This document shows, in pieces, positions 51,155 through 60,773 of a stretch of DNA of 64,000 bases (positions are counted from its first letter, which is position 1; each line of letters begins with the position of its first letter). The notes under the pieces are model-generated. The model saw only the letters and a list, made by a program, of their open reading frames with translations. It was not told where the DNA came from and did not search any database. The translations under genes and the position numbers were made by a program. The stretch is taken from contig NZ_AFHG01000030.1 in NCBI RefSeq assembly GCF_000214035.2, positions 285,271 through 349,270 on the forward strand, in the 5' to 3' direction. Source of the DNA: Methyloversatilis universalis FAM5 (GTDB taxonomy: Bacteria; Pseudomonadota; Gammaproteobacteria; Burkholderiales; Rhodocyclaceae).

Positions 51155-52465
51155 TCAGACCACCTGCGGCCAGTGCAGGTCGCCGCACAGCACGCGCAGC
51201 TGGTCGTCCCAGCCGCGGTAGGCGATGGACACGGTGACGCACAGCAGGCCGGACGAAATCGACAGATAGGGCCGGGTGACCTGCACCTTGCCCACGTTCT
51301 CGATCGCGCGGCGGAAGTAGGGACGGCGCGACCAGCGGGCGTGACGGCTCTGCGACATGGTGCGGTACTGGCTGTCTGGCGCGCCGAAGGGCTGGCTGGC
51401 GCGCACGTTGCGCCCGACCTGGCGGCCCTGTTCGTCCAGCATGAAGCAGCAGTCCGCGCGCTCCAGCTGCAGGAAGCCGCGGCAGGCCTCTTCCATCGGC
51501 AGACCTTCTTCCAGCAGTACCGCGCAGCCGCCCATGGCGTGGATGTAGGGTGCGATCAGCTCGCGGTAGCGGGCGGCGCCGCTGCCGCGCGTGGTGTTGA
51601 AACGCTCCCACAGCGCGGTGAGCTGGGCGCTCTGTTCGCGGGTATCCACCGGCAGCGCCTGCGGCATCGCGAAGTAGTAGCCCTGCACGAAGTCGATGTC
51701 GGCATCGAGCGCGGCCAGCGCCTGCGCCTCGGTTTCGACGCCTTCGAGCAGCACCAGCGAACCGGCTTCGTGGATCAGGCTCACGATCTGCGGCAGCAGC
51801 CGGCGGGCAGACGGGTCTTCCACCGACTTGATCGCGAACGAGCGGTCGAGCTTCACGATTTCCGGCTGCATCGACCAGATGCGGTCGAAGTTCGAGTGGC
51901 CGGCACCGAAGTCGTCGAGCGCGATCATGCAGCCCAGGCCGCGCAGATATTCCACCGTGCGGGCGAAGCCGGCGTGTTCAGACACCGCCTGTTCCATCAC
52001 TTCGATCACGATGTGACGCGGATCGATGTCCGGGTGTTCGGACAGTTCGGGCAGGAAGTCGCTCAGGTCGGCGTCCGGGCCGCGCCGGAACACTTCCGGG
52101 TGGATGTTCAGGAACAGCCAGCCGCCGTGCGTGTCCTGCGCTGCGTGGTTGTTTACATGCAGATATCGGCACAGCTGGTCCAGATAGCGCAGGTCGTCGT
52201 AGTCGCGCGCGTTGCCGATCACGCGGGCGGGCGAGATCGGGTTGGCATCGACATCGGCCGCGCGCAGCAGCCCTTCGTGGCCGATCGCGCGGCAGTGGGA
52301 AACGCTGTAGATGGGCTGGAAATGACTGGTCAGCGTCAGGCCGCGGTAGCGGGCCAGTACGCCCTGTGCGCTGTGCACGATGTCGGCGGAGTTCGTGTCG
52401 GCTTCCGCGACGACGGATAACGATGCGTGAGCCATGGCGACGCCCGGATAATGAGTCTGGGTCAT
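51155..52465 (-). CDS. EAL-domain c-di-GMP phosphodiesterase with C-terminal Cache/PAS-like domain
   Basis: A 436-residue soluble protein. Residues about 40-285 are an EAL domain with the catalytic set complete: Glu64 (in EGL, not EAL), Asn120, Glu155, Asp184-Asp185 (DDFGAG), Lys205, Glu241 and Gln261. It should therefore hydrolyse c-di-GMP. Residues about 300-430 (ADCCFMLDEQGRQVGRNV to RPYFRRAIENVGKVQVTRPYLS) resemble a Cache/PAS sensory fold, here in the cytoplasm. A start at ATG 52435 is also possible. It may act on Eps or pilus control. Confidence 0.9.
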   Translation of the reverse strand: MTQTHYPGVAMAHASLSVVAEADTNSADIVHSAQGVLARYRGLTLTSHFQPIYSVSHCRAIGHEGLLRAADVDANPISPARVIGNARDYDDLRYLDQLCRYLHVNNHAAQDTHGGWLFLNIHPEVFRRGPDADLSDFLPELSEHPDIDPRHIVIEVMEQAVSEHAGFARTVEYLRGLGCMIALDDFGAGHSNFDRIWSMQPEIVKLDRSFAIKSVEDPSARRLLPQIVSLIHEAGSLVLLEGVETEAQALAALDADIDFVQGYYFAMPQALPVDTREQSAQLTALWERFNTTRGSGAARYRELIAPYIHAMGGCAVLLEEGLPMEEACRGFLQLERADCCFMLDEQGRQVGRNVRASQPFGAPDSQYRTMSQSRHARWSRRPYFRRAIENVGKVQVTRPYLSISSGLLCVTVSIAYRGWDDQLRVLCGDLHWPQVV

Positions 52466-52681
52466 CTATCGGCAGCACGCGGCCGTCCTTGAACAGGATT
52501 TTGTCCTTCCGACGCGCGCAAAGCCTTGCGCACAGCGGTGGTGCGCGAGGAGGACCGGTCCGGCGCACTGGTATACTTTCCCACGTTTGATGCCCCAGTT
52601 CATGGCACGGGCATTCTTTCCGGTGTGTCCCGGGCCCGCCTGGCCTGACCGCCGTTCTCCTTTCTCCCTCCCATTCCCTGC

Positions 52682-53965
52682 ATGAGCGATTTTTCGTTTC
52701 CGTTTGTCCTGTTGCTGCTCGGTCAGCTCGCCACGCTGGCGCTGGTGATCGCGCTCGGGCTGCGTCTGCGCGGCCTCGCCGCGCGCGACGCCGACGCGGC
52801 GGACACCCAGCGCCGCACGCTCGACGCGCTGCATGAAGGCCTGCAGCGCCAGACCGAACGCACGGTGAGCATGCAGGCCGAGGCCAACGAGCGGCTGCGC
52901 CGGACCACTTCGCTGGAACTGGCCGCCGCGCGCGACGCCATCGGTGCATTGCGCACCGAACTGGTGGCGCAGACCGCCGCCACGCTGGCCGAACAGACCC
53001 GGGCCCAGCAGCAGGCGCTGCAGAACGGCCTGCAGAATGCCTCGGTGCAGCTGACCACGTCGATCGAATCGCTCACCCGCACCGTGAACGAGCGACTGGA
53101 AGGGCTGAGCGGCCGGGTGCACGAGCGGCTGGAAGAGGGCTTCCGCAAGACCAATGAAACCTTTGCCAGCGTGATGGCGCGGCTGGCCACCATAGACGAG
53201 GCACAGAAGAAGATAGAAGGGCTGTCGTCCAGCGTGGTGAGCCTGAACGAACTGCTGGGCGACAAGAAGGCGCGCGGCGCCTTCGGCGAGGTACAGCTGG
53301 AGGCGCTGGTGCGCAATGCGCTGCCGCCGGACGCCTTCGAGTTTCAGGCCACGCTGTCGACCGGAGTCCGGGTGGACTGCCTGCTCAGATTGCCGGAGCC
53401 GACCGGCCGGGTGGCGGTGGACGCCAAGTTCCCGCTGGAGAACTACCATCGCATGTTCGCCGCCGACGCGGCCGAAGCTGACCGCCGGCAGGCGCAGACG
53501 GCTTTCCGCGCCGATGTGCGCAGGCATGTGGACGACATCGCCGCCAAATACATCATTGCGGACGAAACCTCGGACGGCGCGGTGCTGTTCCTGCCGGCCG
53601 AGGCGGTATTCGCCGAACTGCACGCCCACCACGCCGACGTGATCGCCCATGCGCAGGCGAAGCGGGTGTGGATCGTGTCGCCCACCACGCTGATGGCGGT
53701 GCTGAACACCGCGCGCGCGGTACTGAAGGACGTCGAGACCCGGCGCCAGATCCACCTGATCCGCGATGCGCTGGGCCGGCTCGCCAAGGATTTCACCCTG
53801 TTCGACCGACGCATGGAAAAACTCGCGACCCACATCCGTCAGGCGCACGAGGACGTGCAGGACGTTGCGGTGTCCAGCCGCAAGATCAGTCACCAGTTCG
53901 GCCGCATCGAGCGTGCCGAAGCCGACGCGCTGAAAGCGCTGGACGCGCCGGAGGACGGCGCATGA
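52682..53965 (+). CDS. rmuC: DNA recombination protein RmuC
   Basis: A 427-residue protein: an N-terminal membrane helix (about 5-24), a long coiled-coil (about 40-180) and the RmuC domain with LGDKKARGAFGEVQLEALV, DCLLRLPEP and VDAKFPLENYHRM. The family limits inversions at short repeats in E. coli and has a predicted endonuclease-like core. TATACT at 52572-52577 is a possible -10 box. The stop overlaps the AEC gene start by four bases. Confidence 0.95.
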   Translation: MSDFSFPFVLLLLGQLATLALVIALGLRLRGLAARDADAADTQRRTLDALHEGLQRQTERTVSMQAEANERLRRTTSLELAAARDAIGALRTELVAQTAATLAEQTRAQQQALQNGLQNASVQLTTSIESLTRTVNERLEGLSGRVHERLEEGFRKTNETFASVMARLATIDEAQKKIEGLSSSVVSLNELLGDKKARGAFGEVQLEALVRNALPPDAFEFQATLSTGVRVDCLLRLPEPTGRVAVDAKFPLENYHRMFAADAAEADRRQAQTAFRADVRRHVDDIAAKYIIADETSDGAVLFLPAEAVFAELHAHHADVIAHAQAKRVWIVSPTTLMAVLNTARAVLKDVETRRQIHLIRDALGRLAKDFTLFDRRMEKLATHIRQAHEDVQDVAVSSRKISHQFGRIERAEADALKALDAPEDGA

Positions 53966-54906
53966 ACGCCGCCGTACAGCAGATCCTGCTCGCCGCGCCG
54001 CTGTTCGTGCTGGTGTTCGTCGGCTACGGCATCGTGCATTGGGGTGGCTGGCCGAAGGCGGCGGCCGACGCGCTGGCCAAGTTCGTGTTCACCATCGCGC
54101 TGCCGGCCATGCTGTTCCGGCTGATGAGCGGTTTCGCCAGCCTGCCGCCGGTGGACGTGCGGCTGCTGGCCGCCTTCTTCGGCGGATGCCTCATCGTGTT
54201 CCTGCTCGGCCGGCTGGTGTCGGCCCGTCTGTTCCGGCTGGACGGCGTGTCGCAGTCGGTGTTCGCGCTGGGCGGCGTGTTTTCGAACAACGTGCTGCTG
54301 GGCCTGCCGCTCACCCGCATCCTGCTCGGCGAGCACGCGATGCCGTCGGCGGCGCTGGTGGTGGTGTTCAACGCGCTGACGCTGTGGACCCTGGTCACCG
54401 TGTCGGTCGAATGGGCGAAGAACGGCGCGCCCACGCTGGCCGGCTTCGGCAAGACCGCGCGCGGCGTGCTGACCAATCCGCTGGTGGCCTCCATCCTCAC
54501 CGGAACGCTGTTCAGCCTGACCGGATGGACGCTGCCGTCGCTGATCGACCAGCCGCTGAAAATGCTGGGCGACGCCGCGCTGCCGATGTCGCTGATCGCG
54601 CTTGGCATGGGTCTGGCGGAATTTGGCGTGCGCGAAGGCTGGCAGCAGAGCGTGAGCATCAGCGCGCTCAAGCTGATCGCCCACCCGCTGGTGGTGTGGG
54701 GACTGGCGGTGCTGCTCGGCCTGCCGCCGGTGGAAACCCAGGCCGTGGTGCTGCTGGCGTCATTGTCGGTCGGCGCCAACGTCTATCTGATGTCGCGCCA
54801 GTTCCACGTGATGCAGGGGCCGGTCGCCAGCAGCCTGCTCATGTCCACCGCGCTGGCCGCGCTGACCACGCCGCTGATGATGGCGCTGGTCGCGGCGAGC
54901 AGCTGA
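53962..54906 (+). CDS. AEC family transporter (auxin efflux carrier-like)
   Basis: A 314-residue polytopic protein of two five-helix halves. VFSNNVLLGLPLTRILLGE and MSLIALGMGLAEFGV are typical of the AEC permeases, some of which export malonate or other acids. The substrate is unknown. ATG 53962 overlaps the rmuC stop (ATGA). Confidence 0.92.
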   Translation: MNAAVQQILLAAPLFVLVFVGYGIVHWGGWPKAAADALAKFVFTIALPAMLFRLMSGFASLPPVDVRLLAAFFGGCLIVFLLGRLVSARLFRLDGVSQSVFALGGVFSNNVLLGLPLTRILLGEHAMPSAALVVVFNALTLWTLVTVSVEWAKNGAPTLAGFGKTARGVLTNPLVASILTGTLFSLTGWTLPSLIDQPLKMLGDAALPMSLIALGMGLAEFGVREGWQQSVSISALKLIAHPLVVWGLAVLLGLPPVETQAVVLLASLSVGANVYLMSRQFHVMQGPVASSLLMSTALAALTTPLMMALVAASS

Positions 54907-54977
54907 GGGCAGGCGGCAGTTCGGTCATCGTGGCGCCGCGCCTGCCGAACGGGCCGGCTGTGCAAAGTCGGCCCTGT

Positions 54978-55074
54978 GCGAACGCAGTGAGTGTGGGGGC
55001 CGCGCCGCCCGCAGGGCCGCCCCAAGGGCGGGGAGCCCCCTTGGGGGGCAGCGAACGCAGTGAGCGTGGGGGCC
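54978..55074. repeat. Intergenic repeat pair with hairpin, AEC / cysB gap
   Basis: The 24-bp unit GCGAACGCAGTGAGTGTGGG (then GGCC) occurs at 54978-55001 and again at 55051-55074 with one mismatch (T to C). Between them, CCAAGGG (55022-55028) and CCCTTGG (55038-55044) can form a stem. The element fills the gap between convergent genes. I recall similar units scattered between genes in betaproteobacteria, so it is likely a member of a dispersed REP-like family and may act as a bidirectional terminator. Confidence 0.7.
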
Positions 55075-55080
55075 TTCCTC

Positions 55081-56013
55081 TCAGTCCTCAGCGCTCGGCT
55101 TCAGCGCCGCTTTCACCGTCACCTCGTTCAGCGACGGCTCGCACAGTTCGATGAAGCGGTAGGCGTAGCTGCGCAGGTAGTGCTTGCGGCGCAGCGCGAT
55201 CATCGTGGTGTTGGCGGCGAACAGGTGTTCGCTGTCGAGCAGGCGCAGCGCGCTGTCGCGTGCCGGGTCAAAGGCGACCGAAGCGATGATGCCGGCGCCC
55301 AGCCCGAGCTCGACATAGGTCTTGATCACGTCCGCATCCAGTGCGGACATGACGATGTCGGGCAGCAGGCCGGCGCGGGCGAACGTGGCGTCGATGCGGG
55401 CGCGGCCGGTGAAGCCTTCGTGATAGGTGACGACCGGATGTTCGACCAGCGCCTCCAGCGTGAGCGGTCTGACCGCTTCCAGCGGATGGCCGGCCGGCAC
55501 GATGACCGAGTGATGCCAGGTGTGGAAGGGGAAGGTGACCAGATCGGGCGCGTCGGCCAGAGTTTCGGTGGCGATGCCGATGTCCGCCTCGCCGTCGTGC
55601 AGCAGATCCACGATTTCGCCCGGGCTGGCCTGCAGCAGCACCAGATGCACTTTCGGGAACAGCCGCTTGAATTCGGTCACCACCCGCGGCAGCGCGTAAC
55701 GCGCCTGGGTGTGCGTGGTGGCGATGCGCAGCTGGCCCTCGTCGCGGCGGGCGAACTGTTCGGCCAGCCGCTTGATGTTGCCGGCGTCGAGCAGCATGCG
55801 CTCGACGATCTCGACCAGTTCGCTGCCCGGCTCGGTCAGGCCGAGCAGGCGCTTGCCCTTGCGGACGAACAGCTCGACGCCCAGTTCGTCCTCCAGATCC
55901 TTGATGTGCTTGCTCACGCCGGACTGCGAGGTGAACAGCGCGTTGGCGACTTCGGTCAGGTTGAACTGCCGCCTGACGGTTTCGCGGATGATGCGGAGCT
56001 GCTGGAAATTCAT
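55081..56013 (-). CDS. cysB: CysB-family LysR-type regulator
   Basis: A 310-residue LysR regulator with an N-terminal winged helix (residues 1-62, MNFQQLRIIRETVRRQFNL and TSQSGVSKHIKDLEDELGV) of the CysB type and an effector domain with ATTHTQARYALP (residues about 99-110) and TYHEGFTGRARID, the sulfate or acetylserine-binding loops. It lies 39 bp after cysA in the same direction. It is expected to activate sulfate uptake and assimilation when sulfur is scarce. Confidence 0.94.
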   Translation of the reverse strand: MNFQQLRIIRETVRRQFNLTEVANALFTSQSGVSKHIKDLEDELGVELFVRKGKRLLGLTEPGSELVEIVERMLLDAGNIKRLAEQFARRDEGQLRIATTHTQARYALPRVVTEFKRLFPKVHLVLLQASPGEIVDLLHDGEADIGIATETLADAPDLVTFPFHTWHHSVIVPAGHPLEAVRPLTLEALVEHPVVTYHEGFTGRARIDATFARAGLLPDIVMSALDADVIKTYVELGLGAGIIASVAFDPARDSALRLLDSEHLFAANTTMIALRRKHYLRSYAYRFIELCEPSLNEVTVKAALKPSAED

Positions 56014-56052
56014 GGTTCTTCTTTCTGTTTCACGGCCTGCGGTCGGGCGCGT

Positions 56053-57117
56053 TCAGCGGGCGAACACGCGCAGGCGCTGCGGATGCAGACGCACGGTCTG
56101 ACCTTCCTGCAGGGCCAGGGCCTCGACCCGCTCGCGCGTCAGTTCGACCTCGAAATGCTGGCCGGTGGCGCCATTCAGGCCATCCAGCTCGACCCGGGCG
56201 GTGACGCCGAAGGACAGCACGCGCGCCACCCGCGCCGGCACGCCGTCGGTGCCGGCCAGATCGGTCACGATGTCCAGCTCGTGCGGACGGGCGAAGGCGA
56301 TCACCTCATCGCCGTGTTTCAGGTCGGGTGCGGCGTGGCGCAGCACCTCGTCGCCGACGCGCACGCTCTGGCCATCGACATGGCCGCTGAAGTGGTTCAC
56401 CGCGCCGAGGAAGCCATAGACGAAGGGCGTGGCCGGGTGGCGATACACCTCTTCCGGCGTGCCGATCTGTTCCACCTTGCCGTGGTCCATCAGCACCACG
56501 CGGTCGGCCACTTCCAGCGCCTCTTCCTGGTCGTGGGTGACGAAGATCGAGGTGATGTGCAGTTCGTCGTGCAGCCGGCGCAGCCAGCGACGCAGCTCCT
56601 TGCGCACCTTGGCGTCGAGCGCGCCGAACGGTTCGTCCAGCAGCAGTACGCGCGGCTCGACCGCCAGCGCGCGGGCCAGCGCGATGCGCTGGCGCTGGCC
56701 GCCGGACAGCTGGGCCGGGAAGCGGTCGGCCAGCCAGTCCAGCTGCACCAGCTTGAGCAGGTCATGCACCTTGGTGCGGATCGCCTTTTCCGACGGGCGC
56801 TGGCTGCGCGGCTTCATGCGCAGACCGAAGGCCACGTTGTCGAATACGCTCATGTGGCGGAACAGCGCGTAGTGCTGGAACACGAAGCCGACGTGGCGTT
56901 CGCGCACATGGGTGTCGGAAGCGTCCTCGCCGTCCAGCAGCACGCGGCCGCCGTCCGCCGATTCCAGGCCGGCGATGATGCGCAGCAGCGTGGTCTTGCC
57001 GCAGCCGGACGGGCCCAGCAGCGCGACCAGTTCGCCGGTCGGGAAGTCGAGCGACACGTCGCCGAGGGCCACGAAATCACCGAAGGCCTTGTGGATGTTC
57101 TGGACCTGGATGCTCAT
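56053..57117 (-). CDS. cysA: Sulfate/thiosulfate ABC transporter ATP-binding protein
   Basis: A 354-residue ATPase. Walker [10 protein letters not shown] (about 35-43), Q-loop VFQHYALF, signature [15 protein letters not shown], Walker [12 protein letters not shown] and switch VTHDQEEA are all present. A C-terminal TOBE-like domain (about 240-354) has [16 protein letters not shown] 57117 overlaps the cysW stop (ATGA). Confidence 0.96.
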   Translation of the reverse strand: MSIQVQNIHKAFGDFVALGDVSLDFPTGELVALLGPSGCGKTTLLRIIAGLESADGGRVLLDGEDASDTHVRERHVGFVFQHYALFRHMSVFDNVAFGLRMKPRSQRPSEKAIRTKVHDLLKLVQLDWLADRFPAQLSGGQRQRIALARALAVEPRVLLLDEPFGALDAKVRKELRRWLRRLHDELHITSIFVTHDQEEALEVADRVVLMDHGKVEQIGTPEEVYRHPATPFVYGFLGAVNHFSGHVDGQSVRVGDEVLRHAAPDLKHGDEVIAFARPHELDIVTDLAGTDGVPARVARVLSFGVTARVELDGLNGATGQHFEVELTRERVEALALQEGQTVRLHPQRLRVFAR

Positions 57118-58001
57118 TCTGTAACGTCCTTTGCTTTCGTTGCCTGGTACTCGACCCAGGTCTTCACCGCGAGGGTGACCAGTGCCAGCAGCGCGAGCAG
57201 CGACGCGACGGCGAAGGCGGCTGCGAACTGGTACTCGTTGTAGAGAATCTCGACATGCAGCGGCATGGTGTTGGTGAGGCCGCGGATGTGGCCGGACACC
57301 ACCGACACCGCGCCGAATTCGCCCATCGCCCGCGCATTGCACAGAATGACGCCGTACATCAGGCCCCACTTGATATTGGGCAGCGTCACGTACCAGAAGG
57401 TCTGCCAGCCGTTCGCGCCCAGCACCACCGCGGCTTCCTCCTCCTCCTTGCCCTGCGCCTGCATGAGCGGAATCAGTTCGCGGGCGATGAACGGGAAGGT
57501 GACGAAGATGGTGGCCAGCACGATGCCGGGCACCGCGAAGATGATCTTCACGTCATGCCCCTGCAGCCAGGGGCCGAACCAGCCCTGCGCACCGAACACC
57601 AGCACATAGATCAGGCCGGCCACCACCGGCGACACCGAAAAGGGCAGGTCGATCAGCGTGATCAGCAGATGCTTGCCGCGGAAGTTGAACTTGGTGATCG
57701 CCCACGCCGCGGCCACGCCGAAGGTGAGGTTCAGCGGCACCGCGATCACCGCGGCGATCAGCGTGAGCTTGATCGCCGATACCGCGTCCGGCTCGATCAG
57801 CGCGGCGAGATAGGTGTCCCAGCCCTTGCGCAGCGCCTCGACGAATACCGCGATCAGCGGCATCAGCAGGAACAGCGCGAAGAAGGTGAGGGACACCGCG
57901 ATCAGCATCCATTTGAACCAGGCCGGCTCGCGGGTCGCGGCGCGGTTCTCGAAGCGGGCCGCGACGTCGCCGCCGGCATGGAGTGAAGTGGCGCCGGCCA
58001 T
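57114..58001 (-). CDS. cysW: Sulfate ABC transporter permease CysW
   Basis: A 295-residue permease with six helices and the EAA loop [36 protein letters not shown] chose ATG 58001 because it has an AGGA site (CGGGAGGAACCGCTG) and overlaps the cysT stop; an upstream ATG at 58034 lies inside cysT. The N-terminal 30 residues are cytoplasmic and variable. Confidence 0.95.
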   Translation of the reverse strand: MAGATSLHAGGDVAARFENRAATREPAWFKWMLIAVSLTFFALFLLMPLIAVFVEALRKGWDTYLAALIEPDAVSAIKLTLIAAVIAVPLNLTFGVAAAWAITKFNFRGKHLLITLIDLPFSVSPVVAGLIYVLVFGAQGWFGPWLQGHDVKIIFAVPGIVLATIFVTFPFIARELIPLMQAQGKEEEEAAVVLGANGWQTFWYVTLPNIKWGLMYGVILCNARAMGEFGAVSVVSGHIRGLTNTMPLHVEILYNEYQFAAAFAVASLLALLALVTLAVKTWVEYQATKAKDVTE

Positions 58002-58834
58002 CAGCGGTTCCTCCCGGTGGCTTTTTCGGTCCATGCCTGCAGGCCGTTGATCGCCAGCAGCAGCACGAAGGAGAACAGCAGCATGACGACCGCGATCGCG
58101 GTGGCGCCGGTGTAGTCGTACTGTTCGAGCTTGGTGATGATCATCAGCGGGGTGATTTCCGACACCATCGGAATGTTGCCGGCGATGAAGATGACCGAGC
58201 CGTATTCACCCACCGCGCGGGCAAAGGCCAGCGCGAAACCGGTCAGCAGCGCCGGCAGCAGGATGGGCAGCGTCACGTGGCGGAAGGTCTGCCAGCGGCG
58301 CGCGCCCAGGCTGGCCGCGGCCTCTTCGAGCTCGGTGTCCAGGTCTTCCAGGATCGGCTGCACCGTGCGCACCACGAAGGGCAGGCCGATGAACACCAGC
58401 GACACCAGCACGCCCAGCGGCGTGAAGGCCACCTTGATGCCCAGCGGCTCCAGCGCCGAACCCAGCCAGCCGTTCGGGGCGTACAGCGCGGTCAGCGCGA
58501 TGCCGGCCACCGCGGTCGGCAGCGCGAACGGCAGATCGATCAGCGCATCCACCAGCTTCTTGCCCGGAAAGGAATAGCGCACCAGCGCCCAGGCCAGACC
58601 GAGGCCGAACACCGCGTTGATCGCGGCGGCCAGCAGCGAGGCGCCGAAGGACAGCTTGTAGGAGGCGACCACGCGCGGCGTGGTGACCACATCCCAGAAC
58701 TGGCTCAGGCCGAGCTGCGAAGTCTTCAGGAACACCGCGGACAGCGGAATGAGCACGATGATGCACAGATAGAACAGCGTGTAGCCCAGCGTCAGATTGA
58801 AACCGGGCAGCACCTGGAAGGCGCGCCGGCTCAT
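58001..58834 (-). CDS. cysT: Sulfate ABC transporter permease CysT
   Basis: A 277-residue permease with six helices, the EAA loop [23 protein letters not shown] and the family N-terminus [16 protein letters not shown]. First gene of the leftward cysT-cysW-cysA-cysB operon. The substrate-binding protein gene is 4.2 kb upstream on the same strand and is not adjacent. Confidence 0.95.
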   Translation of the reverse strand: MSRRAFQVLPGFNLTLGYTLFYLCIIVLIPLSAVFLKTSQLGLSQFWDVVTTPRVVASYKLSFGASLLAAAINAVFGLGLAWALVRYSFPGKKLVDALIDLPFALPTAVAGIALTALYAPNGWLGSALEPLGIKVAFTPLGVLVSLVFIGLPFVVRTVQPILEDLDTELEEAAASLGARRWQTFRHVTLPILLPALLTGFALAFARAVGEYGSVIFIAGNIPMVSEITPLMIITKLEQYDYTGATAIAVVMLLFSFVLLLAINGLQAWTEKATGRNR

Positions 58835-58922
58835 GGCTGGAGCTCCCGTGCGCGGGGGCGCGTCGGAAAGGGCATGGAGGTCGTCCCGAATCTTGATCGA
58901 GCCGACAGGGTAAGGATTCCCT

Positions 58923-58953
58923 CAAATTACTGGAAATAATAAGAAGTAATTTG
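58923..58953. promoter_or_regulatory. AT-rich inverted repeat upstream of cysT, probable operator
   Basis: CAAATTACT (58923-58931) and AGTAATTTG (58945-58953) are perfectly complementary, with a 13-bp AT-rich spacer. The site lies 89-119 bp before the cysT start, in the AT-rich part of a 286-bp divergent gap within otherwise GC-rich DNA. It is a good candidate for CysB or another regulator; that identity is inference. Confidence 0.45.
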
Positions 58954-58986
58954 CTTAGAGGATTTCTGAATTTAATCGACACAAAC

Positions 58987-59014
58987 GCACCAATAAGGTG
59001 CATCCATAAGCACC
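58987..59014. other. Three-arm alternating repeat (alternative hairpins)
   Basis: GCACC-AATAA-GGTGC-ATCCATAA-GCACC: the central GGTGC (58997-59001) can pair with the GCACC on its left (58987-58991) or on its right (59010-59014). The two stems exclude each other. It lies in the cysT/PAS-receptor gap. It may be two overlapping operators or a small RNA switch. Confidence 0.35.
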
Positions 59015-59060
59015 GCCTCAGGGCACTTGAGTGTCAGGAAACTTTTTTTAATACAGGGTC

Positions 59061-59088
59061 TAAAGACAGCACTGCTGCAGGTCGAGAA
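59061..59088 (+). promoter_or_regulatory. Possible sigma-28 (FliA) promoter for the PAS chemoreceptor gene
   Basis: TAAA at 59061-59064 and GTCGAGAA at 59081-59088 resemble the FliA elements TAAA and GCCGATAA (6 of 8), with a 16-base spacer, one more than usual. The predicted start is about 25 bp before the gene, and chemoreceptor genes are usual FliA targets. Confidence 0.3.
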
Positions 59089-59120
59089 GCACCTATCTGC
59101 CCTAGCCAAAGGATGTGAGC

Positions 59121-60128
59121 ATGTTCGGACTGTTCCGCGCCCGCAAAGACCTTGAAGTGCTGTCCGGCCTGCTGCTGACCTGCCGTGACGGTGCCGGCCC
59201 GCTGGCCCGCCCGCCGGCCGGTCTGCCTGAGCCGCTGGCTGCCGCGCTGCGCGGGCTGGCCGAGCACGAGGCCCGGATGCAGTCCGAACTGGATAGCCTG
59301 CGTGCCCTGCCGGACACGGTGGCCCGGCTGCGCGACGAACTGGCGGCCGCTCGGCGCGCGGCGGATGAAGCGCAGGCTGAAGCCGGCCGCGCCGGGCGTG
59401 AAGCCTCGGCCGCCCAGGAAGACGCGGCGCGCGAACGGGCGCAGGCCGACGCGCTGCGCGCCGATCTCGAACGGCGCGATCTGGCGCAGACCGCGCTGAC
59501 CGAAGGCACCTGGACTTATTCCATCACCGACGGCGATCCGGACCATCCGGACAACGTCGTGCGCTGGTCCGACGAACTGCGCGGCCTGCTGGGCGCCAGC
59601 CGCAGCGATTTCCCGGACAGCTGGGACAGCTGGCTGGCGGTGCTGCACCCGGAGGACAAGAACCGGGTGATCGACGCCTTCAACGCCCACCTGACCGACG
59701 CGACCGGCCGCACGCCCTACGTCTGCGAATACCGCCTGCGTCATCGCACGCGCGGCTACATCTGGTTCCGCGAACGGGCGGCCACGGTGCGCGACGCGAG
59801 CGGCCGCGCCACTCACTCCGCCGGCGCCCTGCGCGACATCAGCGACGAGAAGCAGGCGGAAGCGCTGCAGCACGAACAGCAGCGCAAGATGGAAGACAGC
59901 ATGCAGCAGATCCTGTCCATTTCCGGCGTCATCAACGAAATTTCCAAGCGCACCAATCTGCTGGCGCTGAACGCGAGCATCGAGGCGGCGCGGGCGGGCG
60001 AGGTCGGCCGCGGCTTCGCGGTGGTGGCCGAAGAAGTGGCCAAGCTTGCGCTGCAGACCTCGAACGCCACCAACGAAATCGTCAAGATGGCCGAGCAGCA
60101 GCGCGCACAGAACGCGGTCGGCAGCTGA
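59121..60128 (+). CDS. Soluble PAS-domain protein with shortened chemoreceptor signalling domain
   Basis: A 335-residue cytoplasmic protein. Residues about 45-125 are a coiled-coil ([24 protein letters not shown] and on). Residues about 130-250 are a PAS/PAC domain ([32 protein letters not shown]). The last 70 residues hold the receptor tip [20 protein letters not shown], then stop soon after. A normal MCP has about 250 residues of signalling coil; here the methylation helices are missing. An AAAGGA site seven bases before ATG 59121 fixes the start. It may bind CheA/CheW without adaptation or act as an adaptor for other receptors. Confidence 0.9.
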   Translation: MFGLFRARKDLEVLSGLLLTCRDGAGPLARPPAGLPEPLAAALRGLAEHEARMQSELDSLRALPDTVARLRDELAAARRAADEAQAEAGRAGREASAAQEDAARERAQADALRADLERRDLAQTALTEGTWTYSITDGDPDHPDNVVRWSDELRGLLGASRSDFPDSWDSWLAVLHPEDKNRVIDAFNAHLTDATGRTPYVCEYRLRHRTRGYIWFRERAATVRDASGRATHSAGALRDISDEKQAEALQHEQQRKMEDSMQQILSISGVINEISKRTNLLALNASIEAARAGEVGRGFAVVAEEVAKLALQTSNATNEIVKMAEQQRAQNAVGS

Positions 60129-60148
60129 GGCAGGCAGGTCGCAAGCGA

Positions 60149-60176
60149 AAAAGGGGCGCCCGCGGGCGCCCCTTTT
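60149..60176. terminator. Bidirectional intrinsic terminator
   Basis: GGGGCGCCCGCGGGCGCCCC (60153-60172) is a perfect palindrome flanked by AAAA and TTTT, so either strand gives a GC-rich stem with a U-run. It lies between the convergent PAS-receptor and hydrolase genes. Confidence 0.85.
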
Positions 60177-60201
60177 GATTGTTCGGGCCGGACCGTCCGG
60201 C

Positions 60202-60741
60202 TCAGCTTTCCACGCTGCCGCCGATCAGCGCCGCGCTCTGCTGCAGGCGGTTGAACAGCGCCAGACCGTCCGGCCAGGCACCGTGACCGGAGTCGACATT
60301 CACGTGACCGGCGTCGCCCAGATCCACCAGCTGGGCGCCCCAGCGTTCGGCCCAGGTGGCGGCGGACAGGAAGCGCATCCACGGATCGTTGCGGCTGGCC
60401 GCCACGACGGCGGCGAAGGGCAGGGCGGACGACGGGATGCGCGCGGTGACGCCGAACTTGTCCGGGCTGGCCGGGGCCACCAGCAGCGCACCGGCGAGGC
60501 GTTCGCCGACCCGCTGCGCCGCGACCACGGACGCCAGGCAGCCGAAGCTGTGCGCGATCAGCCACACCCGGCCGGGTGAGGACTCGACCGCCTCGACTAC
60601 GCGGGTCGACCACAGCTCGATGTCGGGCTGCGCCCAGTCGGCCTGTTCGACCCGGCGGGCGCCAACCAGGGGCTCGATCCAGGTCTGCCAGTGTTCGGGG
60701 CCGCTGCCATTCAGGCCGGGCACCACCAATACGCTGTCCAT
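60202..60741 (-). CDS. RBBP9/YdeN-type serine hydrolase
   Basis: A 179-residue alpha/beta hydrolase with the nucleophile elbow AHSFG (about 63-67), N-terminus VLVVPGLNGSGPEHWQTW, and a C-terminal GDAGHVNVDSGHG with the catalytic His. The length fits the RBBP9/YdeN family. Its natural substrate is not known. Confidence 0.9.
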   Translation of the reverse strand: MDSVLVVPGLNGSGPEHWQTWIEPLVGARRVEQADWAQPDIELWSTRVVEAVESSPGRVWLIAHSFGCLASVVAAQRVGERLAGALLVAPASPDKFGVTARIPSSALPFAAVVAASRNDPWMRFLSAATWAERWGAQLVDLGDAGHVNVDSGHGAWPDGLALFNRLQQSAALIGGSVES

Positions 60742-60773
60742 CCTCTTTCCGTTCTAGTCCGTTTGCGGTGCCG

